DNA from: Chinchilla lanigera
Taxonomy: Eukaryota; Chordata; Mammalia; Rodentia; Chinchillidae
NCBI RefSeq assembly: GCF_000276665.1
Contig: NW_004955466.1
Coordinates: forward strand, 11,273,567-11,337,566
Reading direction: 5' to 3'
DNA: 64,000 nucleotides
Below the pieces are notes generated by a model. The model had not been told where the DNA came from and did not search any database. It saw nothing but the letters and a program-made list of their open reading frames with translations. The translations under genes were made by a program, and so were the position numbers. Each line of letters starts with the position of its first letter. The stretch's first letter is position 1. Of this stretch, positions 1 through 12,350 are shown in pieces.

Positions 1-65
1 GTAATAGTGTATTTCAAGAAATAATGTTCCAATAATAGAAAATAGCTCGTATAAAAGTATAGAAA

Positions 66-168
66 GGGGCTGGGGATTTAGCTTAGCGGCAAAGCGCCTG
101 CCTGGCAAGCGCAAGGTCGTGACTTCGGTTCCGGGTACCAGAGAAAAACCAAAAAAAAAAAAAAAAAA
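66..168 (+). repeat. ID SINE (tRNA-derived), young
   Basis: Full-length ID starting GGGGCTGGGGATTTAGC, with tRNA-like A box and B box, ending in an A-rich tail. Confidence 0.9.
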
Positions 169-344
169 GTATAGAAAAATGCGAGTTCAAGATTCAGTTT
201 GAAATGGGAGACTAAATTACAAATTCGTGGGACAGGCACATTAACTGCAGAGACAAAGCAAATTATTACAGTATGATAACCTATTTAGCTAAATGAAAAA
301 GCAACATTATAGACTTCAAAAACTTTGCCCTCGTAATCTGCTCA

Positions 345-525
345 CATTCTCTACAGCTCCTAGAATGTTTTTTCTCAGACTTTAATTTAGTAATTAGTTA
401 CCCAATTATTTATTTAGTGCTTTTTTCTCTTAACCTCCATGCAGACAGGGACTGTGTTTGTCTTTTGCAGAGTGTGGCACATATATACAAGTCTCTTGTA
501 AATGCAGTTGATTTGATCCATTCAG
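345..525 (+). repeat. L2-like remnant
   Basis: Contains a recognisable worn L2 3' segment (gcagacagggactgtgtttgt and the following gcagagtgtggcacatat). Confidence 0.45.
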
Positions 526-859
526 ATCAGAACCTAGAAATTAAATGCTGGAACCTAGAAAGTTAAAGACATATGCTTTACATCTTTAACATTGTGGTTC
601 ATCAAGATAAAATTATATTATGATAAAGTCAATCAGGCAGCCTGCACTAACAAAATCCTTCCCAGCACTGAGCTGCTCTCAACCCCAAACAGAACTCAGA
701 GCTGTTCAAGTACAGCAAAGATACAACAAAAATTTTTACTGATATTCTAAATGGTCTCTATAAATATATGCACACTAATTTTTCTATAACCATTTCTCAA
801 ATGAAAATTAAAACAAAAGATGGAATAATATAAGGCAAAAGTACAATACAATGAGTAGT

Positions 860-1075
860 TTTCTTTTCTGTGCTGGGGATCAAAGCCAGGGCCTTGTCCA
901 TGCCAAGAAAAAACTCTACCAATGAGCTACATCCCCAGCCCATAACAATATAGTTAATAGTTTGTTTGAGACAAGAGCTCACCATGTGAGTCAGGTTGGC
1001 CCTGAACTCACAATCCCCTCTACCTCTGCCTCCCAAATACAGGGATTACAGTTGTGTACTACCTATACCTAGACA
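860..1075 (-). repeat. B1-dID fusion SINE
   Basis: Antisense ID part (tgctggggatc ... catccccagccc) followed by antisense B1 (gagacaagagctcacc ... gggattacag). Diverged. Confidence 0.7.
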
Positions 1076-1589
1076 CAGTTTCTTTAATGATTCATTAACT
1101 TTTCACTCAGACATTTCAAGCAACTCAGAAATCATAATTGTAATTAAAAACTCACCCAAAGAACAAATAAAATCATAGAGAACACCTGTTTTGTTTCTTA
1201 GACAGTAGTAGTGGCAGTGGTTGGACTAGAACTTTTGTCTTGAGTTTCTAATTTCAGGATTTTTCTTTCCCAAAGAAACACTGCTTTGTGACTTTGAAAG
1301 TGGTATCATTGAATGCTCTTCCACTGGAAGACATACTGCATATGGCAGAAATAAGCCTTGCTTAAGCAACGTCATCTACAAAGGTGCTATTTATTTCATC
1401 TGTGCTCATGGAAAACTCGTATTTTAACTCTTGTTCAAATAATACCCACCAGTTGTAATCCTGTCCATAACAGTACTGGAACTCAAGAGCTCTGTAATGA
1501 GGAGTTTAAGCAAATGAAATGAGCATATTTTAGAATGATTAAGGAGTCCTCATAATAGAGAAGTAGGTGTTTTTTTCTTCTTTCTTTTT

Positions 1590-1797
1590 GTTGTTGTTGT
1601 TGTTGTTTTTTGGTGGAACTAGGAATAGAGTCCAGCGTCTCTGCACTGAGCCACCTCCCCAATCATTTTATATCGTTTATTTTCAGACATGTTCTTGCTG
1701 AGTCCCTAAGCTGCCCAAACTGGGCCCAAATGTGTGCTCCTCCTGCCTCAGTCTCCCCATGTTGGGATCACAGGTCTGCACCACCACATTCAGTTCA
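1590..1797 (-). repeat. B1-dID fusion SINE
   Basis: GTT-rich tail complement, diverged antisense ID (ggaactaggaatagagtcc ... actgagccacctcccc), then antisense B1 (cctcctgcctcagtctcc). Confidence 0.7.
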
Positions 1798-1931
1798 CAG
1801 GCACAAGAACAAAACTGTGGCCCCATGCAGTAAGTTGCTGTTGCAGATTTCTCACTCCTTCTCTCTAGGAACTCAGGAAAACCCTTAGCCAAGTATAGCT
1901 TGAAAAAGTTATAATCAGAATTTATCTTCTT

Positions 1932-2043
1932 GGGGCTGGGGATTTAGCTCAGGGGCAAAGCGCTTGACTGGTAAGCACAAGGTCGTGAGTTCAGTTCCCA
2001 GTACCGCAGGGAAAAAAAAAAAAAACAACAACAACAAAAAAAA
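1932..2043 (+). repeat. ID SINE with 14-bp target-site duplication
   Basis: Full-length ID with a long A-rich tail. It is flanked by gaatttatcttctt at 1918-1931 and 2044-2057, a perfect direct repeat. Confidence 0.95.
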
Positions 2044-2189
2044 GAATTTATCTTCTTGTAGATCCTGCTAGGTTTCCTCTTCTGCCTGTCCAATAGGGTT
2101 CTCCCTGCATTTAACATTCTGATCTGAGTTTTTTGTTTACTTCCTTCAGTGATGTCCTTAGGCTCCCTTCCGTAAGAGCATATAGTTAC

Positions 2190-2415
2190 ATAAACTTACC
2201 TTGTACTAGACAGTGCTCTAAGCATTTAGATATTCATTTATGCCTCATGACAAACCTCAGGAGATGGGTACCATTAAGTGCATTGTACAAATACAGAAAA
2301 TAAGGTGCGGAAAAGCTAAGAAACTTGCTTAAAGTCCCACAGTTAATATATAGCAGAAATGGGGGATTTGCACTCCACACAATTAGCCAGTAGGCCATAT
2401 TGCTTTTCCGACCAT
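2190..2415 (-). repeat. MIR SINE, antisense
   Basis: Antisense MIR pattern: gtgctctaagcatttagat, then agatgggtaccatt, cttgcttaaagtcccacag and ttgcactccaca. Confidence 0.75.
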
Positions 2416-3037
2416 CAGGTACTGTATTTATCACATAATTCTTAAGGCTTGCTTTCACCAAATGCTCAGAAAAACATCTACTTCTGCTTTCTTCCCTCTT
2501 TCTCGTTCTCCTCTTCCTTCTCCCTCTCCTCTTCTCTATGTTGTCTGGCACAGAAATCCCAAATAAGTTTGCTTTTGGGGAAAACAATGGAGAATCTTAA
2601 GTAAGACTATACAGATGCTAGCTCTACATTTGCTTTGTGGGTGAAATCAAAATCTGGGAAATGTGTACATTAAAAGTGCTGCACTGCCTTAAATCCACCA
2701 TTTTTTATACTCTTAATTTTCTAGACTTAGTGAACTGAAATTACAGTTCTATTAAAGTGACAGAAAACTAAAGTGTTTAATGATCTGATCATTAGGTCAT
2801 GCGCTTTCTTTAATAACTTAATTTTTTTATTTTAAAAACTGGTCTTTCATTGAAGTTTAATGTATCAAATATTCTTAATAAAAAATGAAACTATGTCCAT
2901 CTTGGAAAAATGTATAATAAATCCTAAAGAAAAAATGTTTTTGGTGTCTTTTTATATATAAGCTCTAATTCCTTGCTTTTCTACAAATTGAAACCAGGAA
3001 ACATATTTAGTAGTCAACAAAAAATAGATTTACTAAA

Positions 3038-3179
3038 CTGGGAATGGTGGTGCATGCCTGTAGTCTCAGCACTCAGGAAGCTGAGGCAGGAGGATCACTG
3101 AAAGTTCAAGGCCAGCCTTGGCTACATAGTAAGTTCAAGGCCAGCCTGAACTACATAGAAAACTCTGTCTCAAAAAAAC
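3038..3179 (+). repeat. B1 SINE with internal duplication
   Basis: B1 from ctgggaatggtggtgcatg to a ctctgtctcaaaaaaa end. It has the repeated ttcaaggccagcct segment and is followed by a short TACA run. Confidence 0.9.
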
Positions 3180-3760
3180 ATACATACATACATGGATTTA
3201 CTTTTTCCTGTACTTAGAAAAAATACACAACTCCAAAGCATGCAAAATTCGTTTTATAGATATTGAGATTTCCTTGCAAAATTACCCTTCTATAAGTTAA
3301 TAAAAATAATACATACCAATAAGATCTTAAATGTCTACTATTGAAAAAGCATAAAGACACTGATTTTTTTAATATCAAACAAGCATATTTTACTGCTGTA
3401 CAAGATTGCCCTCTTGTGTTTTCTCTAGTTGTCATTACTACTTTTATTGATTTATTCAACTTTTAACTTTTCCATCTAAAATAAATGCAGTATTAAACTG
3501 CAAAGCCATATACTCAAAACCACATAGATCAAATCACAAATTAATATTGTTATGGTTTGTACATAACACTGTGTCCCTTCAAATCTCTAAACTCATGCAT
3601 TAAATACTGAGGCCTGACATCAAAAGTAGCAGCCAAGCAGAAATAGGTAAAGAAAATTTTCAAGTAATGGGAAAGAACTCTAAAATCCTGATACTAATGT
3701 CCCACATTACTAAGTTATGAAAGATGTACCCAATTAGTCTATCATAGGTCTGTCTTGTCT

Positions 3761-3915
3761 TTTTTTTTTTTTTTTTTGGTATAGGAATTGAACTCAGAGG
3801 CTTCACACTGAGATAGGGTCTCATTACATCACTAAGTTGCCCATGTTGGGTTCAAACTTTCAATTCTCCTGCTTCAGCCTCTCAAAGTGCTTGGATTCTA
3901 ATAGTGCACCATAGT
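3761..3915 (-). repeat. B1-dID fusion SINE
   Basis: Poly-T, partial antisense ID (ggaattgaactcagaggc), then antisense B1 (gggtctcattacatcac ... cagcctctcaaagtgc). Confidence 0.7.
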
Positions 3916-4429
3916 TAATCTCTCCGCTCTGCTTAGTTATTATCATGGATATATGAAAACAATATTAGCATTATTTGGGGAAATTTTCTTTTTTAATGTT
4001 GCCTAATTAAAACAGGTACTCACAATTGTTGGTGAAAATGTAAAATTTAGAACACTTCTTTTTGTAAGCAAATCAGGTAGTATATATACTAAAGGCCTTT
4101 AAACAAAGGATCACTAGGTTTTCTAAGAATTATTTTAAGAGCACAAGCCTAAGCACCAAAAAACTTAATGCCCAACTTCTCATCACAGCATTATTTATTG
4201 TGTGAACACTTACCAGCTGTCCTGTGTTGAAGTCAGACTGGAATACAATAATACAATGGAGTCCTCTGCAGTGATTGAAAGTTTATTGTATCTTTTTCTA
4301 TGATGAACTTATGATAAGTTTGAAAATCAGGATATACATACATGCGTATGTGTGTACATGTGTGTATGTGAGTATATCATGACTAAAAGCAGTTTCCTGC
4401 TTGAAAATGTAGACAAAGACTAACAAAGA

Positions 4430-4502
4430 AGGCTGTGAGTTGTAGCTCACACATGAGGAACTGTGTTCAATACACAGCATCACCAAAAGAAAAAAAAAAA
4501 AG
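4430..4502 (+). repeat. Diverged ID-like SINE
   Basis: gttgtagctcacac ... gtgttcaatacacagcatc followed by an A tail: worn ID A and B boxes. Confidence 0.55.
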
Positions 4503-4619
4503 ATTAAAATGGAATGCTTCAATACATTAATAGCTGTCATTTAGTGGTGTAAAATGACACCACTAGATTGGTTTTTCCTTTGTCTGCATTTTCCAACATG
4601 TGACTTTGTTGTTGTCCTT

Positions 4620-4822
4620 TCCATTTGTTTTGTGGTACTGAGGATCAAACCTAGCGCCTCAAACAAGCTAGGCAAGTGCTCTACCCCTAAGCTACACCTC
4701 AAACCCCTTTTAAATTTTAAGACAAGGTTTCACTAAGCTGCCCAGGCTGGTTTTGAGCCTGCAATTCTCCTGCCTCAGCCTTATGAGTAGCTGGGATTAG
4801 AGGGATGCACCATCAGCTGCAA
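4620..4822 (-). repeat. B1-dID fusion SINE
   Basis: Antisense ID (tggtactgaggatcaaacc ... ctaccccta agc) joined to antisense B1 (gacaaggtttcactaagc ... tgggattag). Confidence 0.75.
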
Positions 4823-5229
4823 TAGGAGAAATGTTAGTGTTCCTAACATTGTTAGAATTAATATAGATCAGGAATCCTGTGGACTAAGGAAGCGTGAAGG
4901 CTTTTCTAAAGAAAACCAAGACATCAGCAACTAGCACAGGACCCCATGTTCCCTGAGTGAATGTAGAAAGCAGGGCCTGCCCAAGAAAATGGTTCTTAGA
5001 ATGGAATCTTCCTCTCCCTATATTTTATCCTTTGGAGAAAGACAGATTCCTTCTCCAAACAAAGCAGCAACCATGCATGAAGTGTTTAGTACATGCTAGG
5101 TTGGTTGAATAGGGCCAGAAACTAAATATAAAGAACGACTGAAAGGAATAAAGTATGTTATAGAACGTCACCTGCTGTCATCTTGTAGGTCCTTCTCAGC
5201 TAGGTTGTAACTACAGAGCTCATCTTCCT

Positions 5230-5765
5230 TCCTGCAGTTTTCAAACAACTTCTCGTTATCTTCCATCCACACTGCCAACTTCAATCCATTTTCCAGGCTA
5301 CAGAAAAAGTCACCTTTTCAAAAAGAAAATCCCCAACAGATTTCCAGTGTACCTTGGGATAAAGTCTAAACTTGGGTAGCCAAGGCTTCTGCTCATCCTC
5401 CTCCCCAGGATCCGCTCTGGCCCCTTGTCTTCCAGGTTTTCTGAACTTCACCAGGCTTTGCTTCTACAGTTGTCTTGAGTCAAAACAGACCCAACCCTTC
5501 TCTTTTGTCTCACTCCTGCTTACCCTCCAGTCTCTGGTTAAACACTGCTTTTATGGGGAAACAGCTGTCCATGCTATGTGCGTTATTCCTAGTCACTATT
5601 TTTCCTATTATAGTCTTTTCTGAATATTATTAGTCTCTGGTTTAATTGGCTGTCTTGACTGTAGAATCTGTGAGGGCAAGGGCTGCCCTGGTCTCCTTAG
5701 TATTTGTAATGAACAGTAGGGGAGCAGTAGCTATAAACTGAGTAAGTGGGTGAATGAGCGAGATA
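5230..5765 (+). repeat. L2 LINE 3' segment
   Basis: Worn L2 3' pattern: tagaatctgtgagggcaagg, then an AGTAAGTGGGTGAATGAGCG end. The open frame at 5372-5623 lies within it and is not a gene. Confidence 0.6.
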
Positions 5766-6902
5766 ACCTGATCATATTTGACCTCCCAAAAACTCTTTAA
5801 AAAGGTTCCCCAATTGATGCTAATCAGTATCAAAATAAGGATGATACACAAGTTGCAATGGTTGCGGTCCTGGGATGCTATGAGCATTTTGCTCATTGTG
5901 AAGTCCCGAATCTTGGATTCAGTTAATAGATATATGGATAACTGTGTTAAATACTTAAAAGAGATTTTTCAAATTTTTGCCATTTATGGGGGCAAAAAAA
6001 CCCATTCTGACACCCTCATAGACTGTTTCTAATCCTTAAACTCCACCTAACAATATCATAAAATGTTTATAATATTTAAAGACATGAGATGATGTTCAAA
6101 TAATAGTTTTTTTAAAGTACACAAACTACACACGCAGAATACACTGATGTTTATTTGTGTACACGATACAAACATTGGAAGAAAATGCATCAAAAGGTGT
6201 ATTGTGATTATTTCATACCTAATATGCACTTCTTTACTCTTTAGTAGTTCTCTGAATGAGCAGGCATTGCTTTAGTTAAAACAGTAAGAATTATTTTAAA
6301 AAATCTTTATAAGATGAATTCTTTTCTATGTAGGCAGTTATTTCAAAGAATGTGTTAAGATTAAAGAACAGGCTAGTGGCAATTAACTAACACTATAGGA
6401 CTTGACATGGATTAGGGGACCGCCATACCATGGAATTATCTCTGGAAAAAGTGAGGGCCTAAGCGGCAGTTCTGACAGCTGGTCTGGGAAAGCCTCTCAC
6501 CTGCACCACCTAGCTCAATAGACCTAGGAAGTTGCTTTTTCTTCTGCTTAACAATAGGTCCCTGTGATAAGCAAAATTGCCTTCCTTCAAAGCTCCCTGA
6601 AGTGCAAAAAGACTCAGAAGATCAAAGGACCCATCAGCCACTCCCTAAACTTCAAAGGATTCTCCCAAGGGAACTCTGAGAAGCAACTGCAGGTTTACAT
6701 ACTACTTCTTGGAGACTTCCATTACTACGTATAAATACGACATTACAAATGGCTTGGCTACTGTTTCCCTTCTATTTCTTTATTGTGGTTGCATTTTAGG
6801 TTTGACAATTTTGTGTAAATATTTAAAATGAATAACAAATCAAAATATATTAGCAATATAGACTTATCTACTCCCAGTGAGTCCTGCAAGCTCTTTCTAA
6901 AT

Positions 6903-7064
6903 CTTTTTTTTTTTTTTTTGGTCTTTTTGAGACAGGTTCTCACTATGCAGTTCAGGCTGGCCTTGAGCTCACTTTGTAGCCCAAGCTGGCCTTAAACCCA
7001 CAGCGATTCTCCTGCATCAGCCTCCCAAGTGGTGGGATTACAGGTGTGTGCCACCACAACTGGA
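6903..7064 (-). repeat. B1 SINE
   Basis: Poly-T, then antisense B1 with both copies of the internal duplication (ttcaggctggcc and ccaagctggcc). Confidence 0.9.
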
Positions 7065-7608
7065 CTTAAACCTAGTTTTTTAATATCTTGGTTGGCTCTG
7101 TATTTTCTCATGCAGAAAAAAGTAATGAAAACAAACAAGTATTTTGTTTCATATAATTTGTGTTTTAATGCAACATTCAAACAATATCTACAGTCACTTA
7201 CTTTTCCTAAACTAGTTTCACAAAGTCAGCCTCCATGCAAAATATTCCCTCCATTAAAACATGTCGCGAAAGCTATGTCGACCTACTGCCAAGATAATGT
7301 TATCAATCATGCAAATATAGGTTGTGTTGTCACCTGAACACACTGCTTCAAAGTGTTCATTTTAATAATAGGAACACATTTATAAGTCATTATTTTAAGG
7401 AAAATTATGTTAAGCCCCAATATACCACTGTGTTCAGTGTCCAGAAAATAGGACCAAAGTGCAAAATAATTAGCTTTGAAAACTAGAGATCAAAAATGTT
7501 AGCCCCAGTCAGGCTGTCCTTGCCTTACCTGCATCACTCTTCCTTGGTAGCTACTCGGTACAGCAGGTAGGGCAAGCATAGCTTGATATGGGCTAGTATT
7601 TTGGTTTT

Positions 7609-7724
7609 ATTTTTTGAGATAGGGTCTCACTATGTAGTTCAGGCTGGCCTTGAACTCACAGTAATCCTCCTGCCTCAGCCTCCTGAGTGCTAGGAGTATA
7701 GGCATGTGCCACAATGCCTGGCTC
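7609..7724 (-). repeat. B1 SINE, shorter form
   Basis: Antisense B1 with a single copy of the caggctggcc segment, ending caatgcctggctc. Confidence 0.85.
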
Positions 7725-8188
7725 AGGGCTGGTATTTTTGATTTCTAATTTTCAAGACTGACTACTTTTCAGTTAAGTCTTATTTTCAGGGAAACAGGCC
7801 ATGCATGTGGTAAGAGAAGTTCTACACAATGAAACTCAGTTAAAGGCTTTACACCAAGAGAGACGATAATCTGACAAAATATACAGCAAGGTCAATATTG
7901 CACTTATGCTTTTAAAGTAATTTATTATGCATACAGCAGTAGAATGAAGAATGAAACATAATTCCTACCCTTAAGTATTCTCTACAAAAAGCACAGACAA
8001 GCAAAGCAAGACCATAAACAAGTATAGCCACAGAAGTTCAAAGCACTCAGAACAGGGAGAAGTCAGTTTTTCAAGTAGTAATGAGAAGGGAGCATTGGCA
8101 CAAAAAAGGAGAAAGGGAAAGCAAGAGAGACGGAGTGGATTAGGGTTGTCTGTGATGATTCTAGGGAGTGAGCTTGAATATAGATAGA

Positions 8189-8274
8189 GGGGCCGAGGAT
8201 ATAGCTCAGTGGCATAAGTGCCTGCCTGGCAAGCGCAAGGTCCTGAGTTCTATTCTTGGTACAAAAAAAAAAAA
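8189..8274 (+). repeat. ID SINE
   Basis: ID from ggggccgaggatatagctc to an A tail. Flanking gaatatagat/gaatatagag suggests a short target duplication. Confidence 0.88.
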
Positions 8275-9068
8275 AGAATATAGAGGTCAGAACTTATTTG
8301 GCACATTCTTGGAAGTACAGGAAGTTCAGTTCAGAATTTTCACTCATATATTTAATTGCCATAAATTGCATATTTTAAATTGACGTTCTGAACGGCAGGA
8401 AATAATGGAAAGTTGACTAATGCACCAAGGAAAGAGTCTGCAGAAGAGTGTACCAGGAAGAAATGTCAGAGGAATAAAGCAGCATGAGAGCTAAAGAATC
8501 CAAAGGATTTAGCTTTTGGGATATAACAGGTGACTTTTGCCAAAGCACTGTCAAAGGAAAGACTGAGATAGAAGCTAACCCATTGGGTGGAGGGAAAGCC
8601 TGCATCTGGGTGGGGACAGCAGACACTCATTGTAGACTAGACTTTGTGATGGAGAGGAATAGGGGACAGAATGGCACAGAAAAAGTCTTCAGACAGAGCA
8701 TGTTTTTAAACTGAGAAGCAGCAGCTAGCAAAAGTAACATGGGAAATTCAGGAGGGAGAAACAAAAGGGCTAGGTCCGCAAAAGACTGAAAGATGGCATC
8801 AAGAACACAGGTAGAGGGAGACACTGAATACTGGATGGGCCATGTCTCACTCTCTAAATCTGGCGGGTGGGTAAGTTCACAAACAGACAAATTTACAGGC
8901 AGGGGTGAAAAGTGCGAAAGTAACTAGGAACAGTTCTTTTCTCGTGAGACACTGGCAGTCATGTGATGAAACGTGTGAAGCAAGCAATCATCAAGGATTG
9001 TGGTTGTTCGATGAAGTTGGCCTGGTATCTGCAAACATAGCTAAACTGGAGAACAAGAAGTCGCAATA

Positions 9069-9151
9069 ATTTTTTTTTTTCTTTTGGTATCAAACTCAGG
9101 ACCTCGTGCTTTCCAGGCGGGTGCTGTGCCACTGAGCTATATCCCCAGCAC
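9069..9151 (-). repeat. ID SINE
   Basis: Poly-T then tggtatcaaactcaggacc ... gagctatatccccagc: antisense ID. Confidence 0.88.
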
Positions 9152-9755
9152 TCAACAACTTTAATATGAAGGAATATATGATTTACTCCAACACTTCTCA
9201 CCAGCCCCAGTGTATGTCTGAGAACTAGCCGTCCTTGTCTTTGGGAAGATTATGCAAAGTTAGTGTGAGGCTGAAAGTAATGGAAATGGAGACCATTTGA
9301 CTACAACCCTCTTGGGGCCAAGGCCTCGCTTCTACAGACAAAATCTGTGCCTACAATTGTGAGAGCAGTGCCAGTCACTGCTCTCAAAAGGACACAGGGT
9401 TAAAGAACAGACTGTCACGCCCCACATTCAAAGGGAAGAATACAGTTGTTAATTAAAGCACTTTACATGGGAATCTCCGAGTGTTCCAGGATTACAGGTA
9501 GTAAAACAATATATTAATATTCATCCTTTGATTAAATTCTATAGCCTTCAATTTTGATATATGCCCTTTCTTTCATCTAGAACGAAACAAAGTAAAGGAT
9601 ACATACATTCTTGGTTTTATGTATAATAGACAGGATTAGTAGCATTAAGAACCACATGATGTGTACAATAAAACTAGACAAATGTTTAAATTATTCAGCA
9701 TTTGTGCCTATGGCACATAATGTCATCCTGCTGAGTCAAGAGAATTTAAAGCACC

Positions 9756-9794
9756 TTTTCATTATTAATGTCTTCACCCCACCTTATAGTGTTG
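9756..9794 (+). repeat. 39-bp segment repeated at 11853-11892
   Basis: Runs from TTTTCATTATTAATGTCTTC to CCTTATAGTGTTG. The second copy 2.1 kb away differs only by one inserted base. Confidence 0.85.
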
Positions 9795-10470
9795 GTACAC
9801 AGCTAGGTTTCCTCTCTAAATCTAGCCAAGAAGAGAAAAATGTCTTGCTATTCGAAAAGAATAAGGACAGATTAAGGAAAGAAATTTTCTCCTTCCAAAC
9901 TAATTTCAGAACTTTGCTTTAGGATGTTGTTTTGAAATTCCTACTAGTCATTTTAATTAATTTAAAAAAGATTTTGTTCTAAAAAAAATTAAGACGTCCT
10001 TTTGTTACTCAAAAGAGAACAACAGTGAAAGCGACTGTTGCATCTTAGAATATTACAAACCAATGAAAATACCAATTATCCAGAGAGAAGATTATCACCG
10101 GTTATACTTCCTCTGCTCTGGAACCATTTATTTTCCAATAAGTCAACTATAAAAGAAGATAAACTGGAGAATTTATAGGTAAATGGATGGTAAAATAGAG
10201 ACTATACCCATCAGTGAAATAAATCAGACCTGCATGTGTAAACATAGTCTCCCTACTGTAAGAATCTAAAAGAGTAAATAAAACTCCAAAAGTACAATAG
10301 ATATTGTGAAAGGGAAAGAAATTGCTCAAATGGAAGGAACAAATGAGATGAGGGAAAGGAGGAGAGAAAGAAGGAAGGGAAAAAAATATATATGGATATA
10401 TAAGGATAGCTAGGATAACTGTACTGCTAATGTCCAGTGGTTTATTGAAAGAAACAGTTAATGCTTAAAT

Positions 10471-10790
10471 TTTTTTTGACCAATTTTGCGTGCTTTTATC
10501 TGGTAACCTGAACAACTAATTTGAAGACAATATGCAATATAACAACCATTGTTGATTTCCTACCATCTTAATTAGTGAAACTGTATTGTTTCTAATGTTT
10601 TCTTAAATTATTTTTTAATCTCTTTAATTGTTTGATCAATCTTGCATTCTTACATCTGGTAATCTGAGCAACTTTGTTAAAGATAATAATATGTAATATA
10701 ACAACCATGGTTCATTTCCTGTCATCTTCTGAAATTGTGCATCTTTATTGTTTTTGTGTTGTCTTATTTTTATCTTTGTTGTTATTTTGC
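10471..10790 (+). repeat. Diverged two-copy tandem duplication, period about 156 bp
   Basis: Unit 1 (10471-10626) and unit 2 (10627-10790) share ordered blocks: tttgaccaatttt/tttgatcaatctt, atctggtaacctgaacaact/atctggtaatctgagcaact, aatataacaaccat and tttcctaccatctt/tttcctgtcatctt. AT-rich; function unknown. Confidence 0.75.
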
Positions 10791-11348
10791 TTTCTTTTCT
10801 CTTTAAAATAAGAAAAGTTTGAAAAAAAATCATTGATCATGGAAGTAGCTGTCTTTTTGGAGCCTCATAATAGACAATTATGCTTAAAGCATTACAGTGA
10901 ACTAATCCTATGACTGTGACTAAAATAATGCTATCATCATACCCAGTAAACATGAGTGAAAATTTTTTTTAAGTATAAAGAAAGATTTCTTAGAGAGGTT
11001 GTCTGATTTAGATGACCATCATTGGGATTTTAACTATGTGGAGTCACTGGAGCATTGATATCTGAAATCATACCAACTTATTATTAAGGAAAATAGAATT
11101 TACTTTGTCATTGTAGGGGTTCTAGATCGCTAAAAAGTTTAACTAAAGTCTCCTTTTGTGTGTTAGAGATGAAAAACAAAGTGGTAACACCTAGTCCCTG
11201 ATGTTAAGGAGGTCTGCACAACATTAACTTTCTGAAAATAACTTTGAGACAACATTCAATTGAGCAAGCTCAATGCCAAGTTGTAATATGGAAAGAGCAT
11301 GAAGACTACCTGCCACTTTCATTACTGTGGAGTCATACGGTTTTGAAG

Positions 11349-11445
11349 GTTTTTTTGTTTGTTTGTTTTTTGGTGCCAGGAATTGAACTCAGAACCTTGT
11401 GCCTGCCAGGCAGGCACTGTGCCAGTGAGCTATATCCTTGGCCCT
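11349..11445 (-). repeat. ID SINE
   Basis: GTTT-rich poly-T, then ggtgccaggaattgaactc ... tgagctatatccttggccc. Confidence 0.9.
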
Positions 11446-11852
11446 TGAAACGGATTTTATTCCAAAATGAATGACTCAAATTTTTCTAAATAAAAATTAC
11501 CCTTAAGCATTTCCTTAAAAATTCTGTGAGGGCCATTTGGTTAGTTACCCTCCATGATGTGAACAGACTGTTGTTTGCCTGAACATCCAGGTAATATGTA
11601 TAAACTATGTATTTTGAAAAACACGTAACTTTAAACACTGTATGCATGTTTGAAAATATGGGTTTTGTGCTTTTTAAAGAACATAAAGAGATCACACTGT
11701 ACTTCTACATCTTGTTTATTTTTCCCCTTCCCTGTAGTAGCTTCGGAGGTCTTAGAAATTAAGTGCTTAGGGAATGTTGTATTTTCCAAAAATGGTCACA
11801 GCAATGCTTTTTGGTCGCAGATGGTCTTTGAGAACCTCTCCCTATCAAGAGG

Positions 11853-11892
11853 TTTTCATTATTAATGTCTTCATCCCCACCTTATAGTGTTG
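11853..11892 (+). repeat. 40-bp segment repeated at 9756-9794
   Basis: Second copy of the short dispersed repeat, with one extra T. It abuts the MLT1-like LTR that follows. Confidence 0.85.
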
Positions 11893-12350
11893 AACTTCCC
11901 CATCCCTTGAACTTGGATGTAATTCTGTGACTGCTGGGATACATATAATGCAGCAGAAGTGACATATCATGACTAGGTCCACAAAGGCGATATGCTTCTG
12001 CCTGGCTCGCTCGCTCTCAGTATGCTTGTCTTAAGAACCAGCCAAGCAGCTGCAAGAAAGCCCAAACGAATCCATAATACAAGACCACGTAAAGAGGTCC
12101 ACAACTGAGGCCTCTAACCCCTATGCAGCATTAACTCCCAGCCTGAATGAATTTTCAAATGATTCTAATTCTCAACTTTTGAGTCTCCCTAATGACGTAT
12201 GTGTAATGGAGCAAAGAAAAGCCATCCTGCTGTGAATTTCTGACCTAAAGAATCTGGGAGCATAATAAATGATTGCTTTCTACTGCTAAATTGTGAGGAT
12301 AATTTGCAAAGCAACTATAGAAACTGGAAGTGTATACACACTCATCTCCA
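11890..12350 (+). repeat. MLT1-type MaLR solo LTR
   Basis: Matches the usual MLT1 order: gatgtaattctgtgactgc, gcagcagaagtgacat, tgcttctgcctggctc, agaaccagccaagcagctgc and aagaccacgtaaagagg. Old and degraded. This is an endogenous retrovirus-like remnant with no coding part. Confidence 0.6.

Noticed and set aside
66..168. tRNA gene
   Set aside because: The A and B box similarity is that of an ID SINE with A tail, repeated many times in the window; it is not a functional tRNA.
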